NCBI RefSeq assembly: GCF_000275845.1
Contig: NW_006766884.1
Location: 873,739 to 937,738, forward strand
DNA length: 64,000 bases
Source of the DNA: Dichomitus squalens LYAD-421 SS1
Lineage: Eukaryota; Basidiomycota; Agaricomycetes; Polyporales; Polyporaceae
Reading direction: 5' to 3'
Position 1 is the first letter of the stretch. Each line of letters begins with the position of its first letter. Below the pieces are notes generated by a model that was not told the origin of the DNA, searched no databases, and saw nothing but the letters and a program-made list of their open reading frames with translations. A program made the translations under genes and the position numbers. Of the stretch, positions 1 to 9,102 are shown in pieces.

Positions 1-100
1 GAAAGAGTACAGATATTGAAATCCCGGGAGGACAAGATGTGCTACTAGATATAAAAATAGGGGCCTCATGTGATGAGAGTATCGAAAGTAACGTCGCGAG

Positions 101-1267
101 TCAGTGCGGCGTGTTGGCAATCCAGGGATGCTTGAGGAGGTCGGCAGCGGAAGGACGGAGCTCGTGATCGAGTTCGAACGTGAGCTCCAGGAAATTAACG
201 GCCTCGGCGGAGATGTCTGGCGGTATAGGGGGCTTCGCCTTAGCGGAGCCAACCTGAGAGACGGCTTCCATCTGGGAGAGGTGCGGCCACGGATGTTCGC
301 CTGTCAACATCTCAACGACCAAGCAGCCGACACTCCAGATATCCGCCTTAAACGTATAAGCCTTCTGCTGCACGACTTCGGGCGCCATCCAGAAGACTGA
401 ACCCTGGAGAGAAGCGCGGTGGGCACGGTGGCCCGGGAGTAAGCCTGCCGAGATAGGATCGTGAGCCTTCCGACCGCACGAACTGGACTGGAGATCGACT
501 TACTATCCTCTAGCTTCTTCGATAAACTGAAGTCGGAGATCTTACTAATGCCCTTGTTGTCGACAAGCACGTTAGCCCCTTTAATGTCTCGGTGGATGAT
601 ATCACGCTCGTGAAGATAGCTGAGGCCGAGCAAGATCTGGCGAACCATATTGCGTACAAGCGGCTCCTCGAACGCGCCCTAGTTGCGCAGGAGAGATGTC
701 ACGGAGCCGCCGGGAACGTACTCCAAGAAGATATTGAGATGATCATCGTCGATGCAGGAAGCTGAATCAAGGTGAGCAAGAGCAAATTCGACTACTGGTA
801 TTACTCACAATGATATTGCACAATGTTCTCATGGTGGAGATCGCGCAACAGCTCAATCTCCCGCTCGAGCGCGCTGAGCATGGATTTCTTCCGCTCCTCG
901 TTCGGAGCAGAGCCGGTCGGGAGCTCGACTTGTTTCACAGCCATGAGCAGACCTGTCGCCGCATCCATGCCAAGGTACACTTTGCCGAACGACCCAGCAC
1001 CTATGAGGGCACAAGTGAACGTCTTCTCGCCTGTGTTGCCGTTGACAAGCACTTCATGTCAATCTGGCAATCATGCTGCACGTAATGGAAACGATGCTTA
1101 CCTGTGGACATGATCGGCTTCCCAGTCTCCTCTTCTTCATGTGTCGCAACCGCTTCGCCTTCTTCTGAGAGACGAGTTGACCGGATAGACGGGGGGTCTA
1201 ATCGCGAAATAGCACTCTGAGGTGACTTGAGATTGTCTAGCGGCGTTGCGTTGGCCGTGTGTGTCAT
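101..1267 (-). pseudogene. STE11-type MAPKKK kinase-domain gene with in-frame stop
   Basis: STE11/Byr2-class MAP kinase kinase kinases relay pheromone and filamentation signals to a MAPKK. Four exons (1102-1267, 809-1030, 504-761, 101-444) join in frame through introns of 71, 47 and 59 bases, giving 330 codons. The kinase signatures are nearly all present: glycine loop GAGSFG, lysine in [26 protein letters not shown], and a C-lobe ending HPWIANTPH. Two lesions stand out. Codon 157 (plus positions 679-681) is TAG within SLLRN*GAFEEP, where the family normally has Tyr. The DFG motif reads DFS (Ser codon at 526-528, about residue 208). The SAM and Ras-associating regions of true STE11 are absent, and MTR3 ends only about 570 bases upstream, so there is no room for them. 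I infer a partial, recently broken copy. A sequencing error at the stop, or a short paralogue, is the alternative. The start at 1267 is a guess. Confidence 0.8.
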
Positions 1268-1837
1268 ACGAGTTGTGATCACCTCAAAAAGTCTTGCGAA
1301 CAGTCGTGAAGGCAGTAAGGAAACGTTGCAGGTCGTCTCAGCAGACAGTAGAGTGTGAAGACAGCCTTGGGGTGTAATTGGGCGCAAACGTACACACGCG
1401 AATCGTGATTCGTCTTCAGCCCTTCCTGGCGTAGGCGCGGAGGCAAAACTCGATCACTTCGCCGAGCTTGATGTATGTACCCAACCCATCCCGGCGCAGC
1501 AGAGCAAATACGGCGATGTGTCCATTGGACAAGAAAGGAGCGGCGCTTTATGCACGGTGGCTCTCGGGACTACTGCCCTGCCCACGCACGCTGATGTTTC
1601 CGTCAGGATGTTCTGGCCGAGAAGCATATCGCCCGAATAGCGTTTCCCTTGAACATACACTCACATACGAGACGTGGCACTAAATCCGACCCAGTTCGAG
1701 AGACAAGATCACAGGAAAAGAGTTGCCAATACTGGCACATAAGGAGGTGTCAAGCGAGGGACGTGAATGGGCAGCTCGCCCGCTCCGTACTAACAGGCCT
1801 GAATATCCGTCACTCGTGGCAATGCGTCATGAAGATA
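1268..1837. other. Gap between the STE11-like copy and MTR3
   Basis: About 570 bases lie between the 5' side of the kinase copy and the 3' end of MTR3. Short reverse-strand reading frames exist around 1430-1660, but they contain stops and resemble no family I recognise. The MTR3 3' UTR must be here. Confidence 0.5.
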
Positions 1838-2904
1838 TCATGTAGTCTGCACATTCTCGAGGAGTGCCTGCGCAATCACGGCATGTATGTCCGTGTACCG
1901 CTCTTGGCATGCCTCCATACACTAAGAGGCGATAAGCCTTAGCCAGGGGAAATTAAGTCAAGGGGACTCACCTTCATTGCATCCTCAGGTGCCATGGAAC
2001 CAGACTGCCACACGTTGGTGATAGTTCCAAGAGCTGGCATTCCCGAAAGTATCAGCGTTCCTGAGGAGACTTTCTCTTCCTCTTCCGTTGGGTCAAGCCA
2101 GATTTCCTCCCCAACGACGGCCTATATGCGGAATAAGCGGGGAAGCAGGGCAGGCACCTTGAACAGAGCACGCACGGCTGAGCATGACGCTACCAACCCA
2201 AGCATTTCAATCCCAGCATCCGCGAGAGCCGCACTGGCAGCTACTGACCCTGACGCAATGCACCCTTCCATGCCGTCGTTCTCGATGACTATAATGAATA
2301 TGTCTATCGTAGATTTTGGAAGGAGTTCAAGCCGTACTGCCGATACCAAAGCTTGCTGGATCTGGACAGCAACCGACCGGTCTTCTGCGTCCTAGGCCGA
2401 GTGTCAAATCAGGGGGAAATACTTGCACGAAGAGGTTGCGCATACGCGTATCGGAACTCTTCGTCGCTTACATGAGAAAGGCGCGAATTTGACTTCGACA
2501 TTCAATCGGCCCTTCTCATTGTAGACAGTGGTTTTTGATTGTCGTGGGCCGTACCTACAGGACGAGGCGTTCAAGTAGCAGCACCGAAAGGAAATTGGCT
2601 CCGAACTCACTCACACCGCGCACGCAATCTTGGTTCTCTCAGTCTCAATATATGCAGATCCGTTCGCTTGATTGATCAGACCAGCCTTCAAGACTTGCGA
2701 GGGACACGATAAGAAGTGAGACGCATGCGGACACAACCGCGCAGATGAAAACATACAGATTGGTCGAATGTCGCGCGCTCCCCGCCCTTTCCTAGGCTTG
2801 CCCGGCTTCCATCTCGTCTCATCTTCCTCGTCAGAGTCAAATATCGGTTGGAAGCTCTCGTCCGGACCATTGATACGCCTGCGGTCGAAGTTGGCCTGGG
2901 CCAT
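1838..2904 (-). CDS. MTR3: Exosome complex component MTR3 (RNase PH-like)
   Basis: MTR3 is one of six RNase PH-fold subunits in the ring of the nuclear and cytoplasmic RNA exosome, which degrades and trims RNA from the 3' end. In eukaryotes the ring is a catalytically dead scaffold. The protein opens MAQANFDRRRINGPDESF. After introns it carries the family blocks GSAYIETERTKIACAVYGPR, KFAPFSCKRRRVPIRDAEDR, LELLPKSTIDIFIIVIENDG, SVAASAALADAGIEMLGLV and GEEIWLDPTEEEEK. The last exon ends CMEACQERYTDIHAVIAQAL plus seven residues before a TGA at 1838-1840. Clear introns lie at 2694-2756 and 2555-2614, with others near 2395-2448, 2125 and 1925-1975. It is head to head with the NSRP1-like gene across 110 bases. 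A second exosome subunit, RRP4, lies 6 kb away. Confidence 0.93.
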
Positions 2905-3014
2905 GACGAAAGGTGCAAGAAGCAGGTTTGAGGCGCCTACGTGTACCTTGCAATTGGGAGTCTGCTAAAGCGGGCGCTTTGTATACATGCCCCTTGTCCA
3001 CCGCACCCATCGTC
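2905..3014. promoter_or_regulatory. 110-base shared intergenic region of MTR3 and the NSRP1-like gene
   Basis: The two start codons point away from each other across only 110 bases, so both core promoters and 5' UTRs must fit here or extend into the genes. An inverted CCAAT (ATTGG) lies near 2951-2955. No clear TATA box was seen. A bidirectional promoter is inferred from the geometry. Confidence 0.55.
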
Positions 3015-4304
3015 ATGAAAGTCTCATTCTCTCTCAAAGGCAAGGCTACGCCCAAACCAGTGGGAGAAGCACCATCACTCAAACGCACTGCCGCGTTTGC
3101 TGCTCTTGACGACGATGAACCTGTGGACGCCGCACCGACTGCGACCGGAGGCAAGAGCAAAGTCGCGGCGAACAAGCAGTTCATTGCGCAGAGCGTGGAG
3201 ATGTCGAAGGCGATGAAGAAGAAACTGGAAGAGGAGAAGAAGGTCGATTCGACTGTATTTGAATATGACGAAGTGTGGGACAAGATGCAGGAGGCGAAGC
3301 TACGGCAGAAGGAGGCCAAGGAGGCGGATTCCAAGGAGCGGAAGGTGAGTCCTGTTTGCACTGAGAAGTCGTTGTCTTCTTGCTCTCGAGCGCTGATATA
3401 TTGAAGACCTTCGCAGCCCAAGTACATTAGTGGGCTACTTTCGTCCGCGGCTACCCGGAGACTCGACCACCTGAGGGCAGAGGAGAAGATGATCCAGCGC
3501 GAACGCGAACTCGAGGGAGACGAGTTCAAGGACAAGGAGTCATTCGTCACGCAAGCGTACAAAGATCAGATAGCGGAACTCAGACGAGCGGAAGAGGAAG
3601 AGCGGAAACGAGAAGGTATGCTTCGCTCGTGTTATACGTCATGCACACATTTTTATGTATATGACCTAGAGGAAGAAAAGAAGAAGAAGAGCAAGGAAGT
3701 CGGGACTGGCATGGCGCACTTCTACCGCAAGCTGCTGGAGGAGTCAGAGCAGCAACATGAGCAAACGGTGGCGGCCGCGGAGTCCAAGCCGAAGATCGGC
3801 CCACAAGGAGGGCCCAACCTCACTATCACGAAACCCGTGGACTTCACCCCTAAATCCGACGCCGAGATCGCGCGTATGGCGCGTGAGCAAGGGAAAGAGG
3901 TCGAGCTGAACGACGACAACCAGATCGTCGACAAGCGCGAACTTCTCTCTGCTGGCCTGAACCTCTCCGCGCCGAATACCCGGAAATTGGGCCTGCAGCT
4001 GTCTGACAAGAACAAGAACGCGCAGGAGCACGTGGAGACGCACCGCGCAGTGGGTACTGCTGCAAGCCGGCGGGAGATCAATGAACGGCGTGCAAGGGAG
4101 GTTCAGATGCAGATGGATGAAGAGAAGCAGAGGATGCAGTCGGAGAAGGATCGCCGGGAGGAGGAGGAGAGACAGCGGATCGTGGCGAAGAGAAACGACG
4201 AGGAATCGGTGAAGAGCGCGAGGGAACGGTATCTGGAGCGGAAACGACGTCGACTGGAGGAAGCTGCTGCAGGAGGTGAGGCTGGTCAGGCAGAGTCCCA
4301 ATAG
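3015..4304 (+). CDS. NSRP1/CCDC55-like nuclear speckle splicing protein (DUF2040)
   Basis: Members of this family (nuclear speckle splicing regulatory protein 1, coiled-coil DUF2040) influence alternative splicing in the nucleus. The exons are 3015-3344, 3417-3615 and 3670-4304, giving 387 residues. The N-terminus has the family hallmark MKVSFSLKGKATPKP. It is followed by the core DEVWDKMQEAK, then YISGLLSSAATRRLDHLRAE, REREL(E)GDEFKDKESFVT and GMAHFYRKLLEE. The rest is highly charged and predicted coiled coil, ending in a basic region ERYLERKRRRLEEAAAGG. The ATG at 3015 fits because the conserved N-terminus begins directly there. It shares its upstream region with MTR3. The family assignment is firm; the molecular role is transferred from animal homologues. 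Confidence 0.88.
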
Positions 4305-5135
4305 GCCTGTTTTCTTCGATCTGCTTTGTTTTGTATTCTGTTGTATTATGCCCGTCTAATCGCGGATATGGGACCTGGGTTCAGTACCACCACGTGCATC
4401 ACACGCGAGACAAGGCCTGCAAGAAGGTCGTGGGAATAGGCACAATGCAAGGACCCAGATGCACAACGGGAAACATCAACCCTGAGGCCTGAGGAGAGAT
4501 AGATATAGGTGATGTGTATCCCTGCAGACGCCGACTTCGCTTCCAGATCAGGGCAGTTCCTCCAGCCGTCATGAGAATGAGCCGCGTGGTCGCGGGAAGC
4601 CGTACTTACCATCTTCCAATATCATTACCTGTGCTCAAGTCAGTGAGCAGGATCGTGCGGAGAAGTCTACAGTTCAATGCCTCTACGGTTCAGCAGGTTA
4701 CAATGTCTTCGATTGCGGGGAGGCGGGCGAACAACTCGTGCAAGGTCTCCAGATCTCCAGCTTACGTCGCCTCAACGGTCAGCAAACTTTGCAAGGACTT
4801 GCTGCTTGGGTGCACCGATGTGAGGATGGCAAAGGGGAGGGTATACTATTCATTATATCAGAGATGTCTGTCTACACTACTATCTACAAGGGAAGGTCGC
4901 ACGTGTTTTACACACAATGTACATGTCTATCCAGCCAGACTAAATATGCCAGGTGGCTCCGATAAACGATAGCAGACAAGCTATACATAGCATAGGTTAT
5001 GGCCGATGGGTTCGTGAAGTCAGTCTATTAGGGGGCATTGCGGAGACGATCGTATTGAAGGCGAGGAGGACCTGAAGCGAAGAAGGACGCTGTTCGAACT
5101 GGCCACAAATCATCGACTTGATGAGAGAATATAAT
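4305..5135. other. Gap with no intact gene (contains a possible relic)
   Basis: This 831-base stretch follows the NSRP1-like stop and precedes the 3' end of the kinase-like gene. Both strands hold only short reading frames broken by stops. The only part that reads like protein is the F-box-like fragment listed separately at 4610-4790. Confidence 0.5.
4610..4790 (-). pseudogene. Possible F-box/LRR-like gene relic
   Basis: One reverse-strand frame reads as a typical mushroom F-box/LRR-type segment, LETLHELFARLPAIEDIVTC, then a stop, then TVEALNCRLLRTILLTDL. It ends at a consensus splice donor (GATG followed by GTAAGT, plus 4601-4610). At least two stops interrupt the frame and no F-box itself was found. 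This is an inference from composition and motif feel, not a family match, and may be chance. Confidence 0.25.
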
Positions 5136-6251
5136 TCAGGGACGTTGTACCCGGTGGTCTATCAAGTCTTCAGTAGCGGTTCGAATCAGATCTGTGACGT
5201 GCGACTCTACCTCCATGGTGCGTAACACCAACATACCGAGCCCGTAGACGTCGATCTTGTACGGATCACTGGCTTCGCCTCGTTCCATCTCCGGGGGAGG
5301 CTCCGCCATTCGAGTGGGACGTATGCGGGGCTCCTGGATGCCGTCGAAGCGCATGCTGCTTTCGTAGTCTATGCAAGCATAGCGGCCCATAAGGTCTGTG
5401 ACTATGTTGCATGATGACAGGTCTAAGTGTACGATGTTATGCGCATGCATGAACACGGCGTGCTAGACAGGCAGTGTCAGCGAAGCCTGGCGTTGCGCCG
5501 ACTTAGTCTCACCTCTATGCAATAGCGTAGGCAGCCGAGGTACTGGCCCAGATTGGTAGGAATGTGTGTGGTCAACTTGGCCGGCCACTCCTCCATGACG
5601 ATGAATGCCAGCTTGTCTTTGGGAACTTCGATCAGATCCAAGACAGCTGCAAAGCACATGTATCAGAACCTAATCTACCGCACAAACAGACCCTCACTCA
5701 CGTATGCAGTGGTTCATGGGATGATTCCGCAGTGTTGGACGAGAGAGGTGCCGAATGACATCGTATTCGCGACTATTCAGGTGGACGGCCTTGATCACCA
5801 CCTTAACACCTGTAGACCTCTCCGTTCCTCGAAAAAGACGGTCGGGCTAGATTCGACGTCCGGATCAACGTCACATTCTATAACGAAATAGAATACGAGG
5901 GCAACCCACCAATCCGGCGTCTCTGCACAGCTCATTTTCATCCTGGCTTCGGCAAGCACGTATATACCCGGGGAGATCTTTGGTCACGGTCCGACCTTCG
6001 GAAGCTTGGCTGGCCCAATATTGGTGATACCAGTCCTTGACGTCCTTGCAGGTATCCAGACGGAACCCGCGGGAAGCAATCATGTCCTTGTAGGCACACC
6101 AGTTCGGCGACACGCGTATGTTCACGGCATCCTCATCGATCGAAGACTCGGAAGCGCAGGACGACGAGTCGTCGCATTCGTCATCGCTGAATGAGAGACG
6201 GTGGTGCGGGGATGGACGGGGAGTGCGCGAGGGCGAGCGGGTTGCTGCCAT
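5136..6251 (-). CDS. Divergent fungal protein-kinase-like protein
   Basis: This is a 315-residue kinase-fold protein of a type expanded in mushroom-forming fungi; its substrate is unknown. Exons 5910-6251, 5702-5846, 5513-5646 and 5136-5462 join in frame through introns of 63, 55 and 50 bases. The acidic Ser-rich N-terminus (SFSDDECDDSSSCASESSID) precedes a lobe with FRGTERSTGVKVVIKAVHL (probable ATP lysine) and a central PVLDLIEVPKDKLAFIVMEE. The catalytic loop is HLDLSSCN instead of HRDxxxxN: the Asp and Asn remain but Arg is replaced. The metal-binding motif is DYE instead of DFG. APE appears as PPE before a DPYKIDVYGLG segment. Family membership is clear. Whether it phosphorylates anything cannot be told from sequence. 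The start is the first ATG of the open frame (MAATRSPSRTPRPS). Confidence 0.8.
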
Positions 6252-7099
6252 AGGTTATGTACGTACGCGGATGAGTCCAACGATTGAAGAAGTCCGCGAC
6301 AAGCGAGACGGCCGCGCTCTTATGTCTACATGCTGCGGGGAGACCCTTACCGAAAGGGAACGCGATGCCTCAAAAGGGACGTTAGGCGTGCATCCCGGCC
6401 GACCTGGCGGTTATGAGAATGTGAGACGTAGCAAGAGGCCGAGGAGGGTAACGTTGCGTGCACGCCGATACGGAGAGTGCAGGGAGTCTATCAAGAGGAG
6501 GCCGAATGGTAGCGCGACCGTCGCGTGAGTACCGGCGCCGGGTGACAGCGCATTGTCAAACACACGAATGATCTACCGGATAGGGCGATGGGGCCTGTGG
6601 CCAACGGTGGAATGTGGGTCACGAGGAGGGGCACGTTGATCAAAAAGTGAATGGCGTTGCAGGGAAGAAGACGGTCGCGGCGGAATAAGGTTGTGCTGGC
6701 CGAGAATTACCGTGCTCCTCGGGTTGTGGTCCTGCGCGGAGGGTTTCATTGTCGCTGAAGAGGGAAGCTTGTTCACACCCAGCATACGATACCGAGGGAT
6801 TTGCAGTCTATTAAAGGAAAGGCCTTGGGAGAAACGATAGTAACCATGTTCGACACGGGCGCCGCGGCGGAAACACGTAGCTGCGACGATGCACACAAGA
6901 TGGCGTTGATTTTCATGAAAGTTCGAGGACGGTCGGTATGGCCAGATACGTTGGCGTCGGGGACGGAAGCAGTTTGACAGAAAGAAATTGGATCAAGGCG
7001 CTCGTTTTGGATACACTACCGCATCGCATCAGCCGCGTGGGAACCTCGGCTAGGTTGCACTTTGCCATGTTGAGGATCTAAACGCGCTCGCCCGGCCTA
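6252..7099. other. Intergenic region between two divergent genes
   Basis: These 848 bases lie upstream of both the kinase-like gene (reverse) and the RRM gene (forward). Reading frames on both strands are short and low-quality. It should contain the promoters of both neighbours. I recognised no RNA gene or repeat. Confidence 0.5.
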
Positions 7100-7782
7100 A
7101 TGGAAGAAGGCACCAAGACCAAGAAAACCATCTTCGTCGGCGGAATCGGCGACGACGTCGACGAGGCTGTCCTCCTCGACAACTTCGCCACCTTCGGTGC
7201 GTGCCACGTCTCTCGCTATCGTGCGTCCACGAACTCTCGCTCATGTGGTTGTCCCAGGCGATGTAATCGAAGTACAGCTACCGCCCGCTCCAACTAATCC
7301 CTCCCATCCTAATGGTATGCGCGAGCCTCTTCATATGATCAACCATCTGACGTCTCCATGTGGCGTTCAGAAACGAAGCACCGAGGTTTCGCGTTCGTTA
7401 CGTATGCCTCTCCAGCGGACGCCCAAGACGCCATTGACAATATGGACCTCAACGAGCTCAATGGCCGGGTGCTGAGAGTGAACCTCGCGCGCCCCATGAA
7501 GGGCCCGACACAAGCTCCTGGAAACAGAGCAAGTGTGTGTCCACGAGTGTCCTCGGTTGTCGATAATGCTGACTCCACTAATTCGTATAGTCTGGGAGTC
7601 TGAGGATTGGCTTCGCCAACATGCCAAGCCGCTATCACAAAGTGGCGGTAGGTGGCATCCAGTCGAAAAGCACACGAACCATACTAACACGTGTCGTAGG
7701 TGCCCCCTTACGCGGCCAAGGCAAGGGAGGCTCTGAGGAGCCCGCAGAAGGTCAAGGGGAAGACGAGGCGATGGAGGAATGA
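7100..7782 (+). CDS. RRM protein resembling the RNA-binding half of cyclophilin E
   Basis: Five exons (7100-7196, 7258-7314, 7371-7532, 7591-7647, 7700-7782) give 151 residues. A single RNA-recognition motif fills residues 10-90. RNP2 is IFVGGI, RNP1 is [10 protein letters not shown], followed by [20 protein letters not shown] and ARPMK. The wording around RNP1 and the NMxxxELxGRxxRVNLAxPM block is characteristic of the peptidyl-prolyl isomerase E (CYP33) RRM. The cyclophilin domain that normally follows is missing: the protein instead has [15 protein letters not shown] and a short Gly/Glu tail ending [15 protein letters not shown]. It is therefore an RRM-only relative, probably nuclear and spliceosome-associated by analogy. 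All splice junctions are consensus GT-AG and preserve frame. Confidence 0.85.
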
Positions 7783-8009
7783 AAGGCATTCCGAGACTAT
7801 GCGGCATCTAGCATGAGGATCATGCGTCGGACTTTTCGAATTTTTGTAGTGCGGCCACAAGCGTGGCGGATTACACTGGTGCTCGCGTGTACTACAAAAG
7901 ACACACTTTCATATCACGATGATAAGACAACCTCTCGGTGGCCAGGATGCATTAGAAAAAGCTACAAGTACACACAATATAATACACGTGCAAGGGTCAA
8001 GCAGTCAGA

Positions 8010-8858
8010 TTACAACCCCGAGCCAGCAGGATGCATATCGGGCTCGTCGAACTGTGCGCGAGCCCGCTTGATGTCTTCCTGCATGAACAACAATTCTTCC
8101 ATACGTGCCAGCTTCTTGGCATCCGCTGGACGAGACAGCGCGCGACGCAGGTCCTCAATCGATAAACGAGACTTTTTGCCACCTCCTGATGCAGTTTGAA
8201 CCTGCACCATAAGTTAGCACAAGAGAATGTATTGAGAGCAGGACGATCGGACGTACAACATCCACGATGTACTCGATGAGTATCTCCTCCATGACGTTCA
8301 CTGTATCGGATGCAGGGTTGCGGTCGTCTCCGAAGCCATACATCAAGTTCCGCACTGAGGAGCGAAGAGATTCAGGTAGGCATTTTGGACGCAGGTAGGA
8401 GTGCACGCACGTTCTTTGGTGAACAAACCCCTGTAATTGGATCCCTTCCGCGTACTCCGCCCATACAAAGCCGGATCCCGGTTGTAGGAGGTGAAGGTAT
8501 ACGTCGAAGGGGCGGATGGGCGAGGGGCGATGGAGGTAGCGGCCGTAGGGGTAGCTGTGGCAGGGGTCGATGTAGTGGCCGCTTGTGCTGTTGTCGTGGT
8601 CGTGGTTGTCGTCGCGGGTTTTGGAGCAGTCACTGGTGTCTGCTGCTGTTGATGCTGTTGCGGGTAATAGCTATAGCCATGGTAAGGCCAGGCGGCCCCA
8701 TAGCTAGTCACTGCAGTCGGAGGCGCATAGGTCTGGTATGGCGTGGTCGGATAGGCTCCTGACTGTTGCGGATGAGGTGCATATGTGCCAGGAGTCTGCG
8801 GGTGGTATCCAGCGTACGGATATGTCGTGCCAGTGGTAGAGTATGGATAATGCGACAT
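8010..8858 (-). CDS. TAF13: TFIID subunit TAF13
   Basis: TAF13 is a histone-fold subunit that pairs with TAF11 in the general transcription factor TFIID. The conserved part is unmistakable: LFTKELRNLMYGFGDDRNP, then TVNVMEEILIEYIVDVV, with one intron interrupting it near KE/LRNLM. A second intron separates the C-terminal exon, which reads SRLSIEDLRRALSRPADAKK and ends near 8010. The first about 135 residues are a low-complexity Tyr/Pro/Gln/Thr-rich extension (MSHYPYSTTGTTYPYAGYH onward, a QQHQQQQ run and eight consecutive Thr), much longer than in yeast or human TAF13. The ATG at 8858 is chosen because it opens this extension. A downstream start close to the histone fold would give a family-length protein. 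It is head to head with RRP4. Confidence 0.9.
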
Positions 8859-9102
8859 GGCGGTGAAGTGGCTGATGCAGGGAGGAGCAGAGGACGCGTC
8901 GCGCGTTACGAGTCCATCGCGTTTGCAAGCGCTTGAGATCCAGTCGTTCGAGATCCAGATCTGTGCAGGTCTCTTCCTCCTCCCCGCCTCTTTCTGGTGC
9001 CGCGCTATCAAATCGATACCTGCTAAGCTCACAACAGACCACGCTAGTGCAAAAAGTCCATCAATACTGCTATACCCGTCACGAGCCTTCATCAAGTTCA
9101 CG
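8859..9102. promoter_or_regulatory. Shared upstream region of TAF13 and RRP4
   Basis: The start codons of TAF13 (reverse) and RRP4 (forward) are separated by 244 bases. The forward frame is open across it, which reflects base composition rather than coding. No TATA box is evident. A bidirectional promoter is inferred from the arrangement. Confidence 0.45.

Noticed and set aside
679..681. Programmed stop-codon readthrough in the STE11-like gene
   Set aside because: The stop is followed by GGC, not a CTA-type readthrough context, and the DFG change points to decay instead.
5170..5195. B-box-like GGTTCGAATC suggesting a tRNA
   Set aside because: It lies inside the coding exon of the kinase-like gene and no acceptor, D or anticodon arms can be formed around it.
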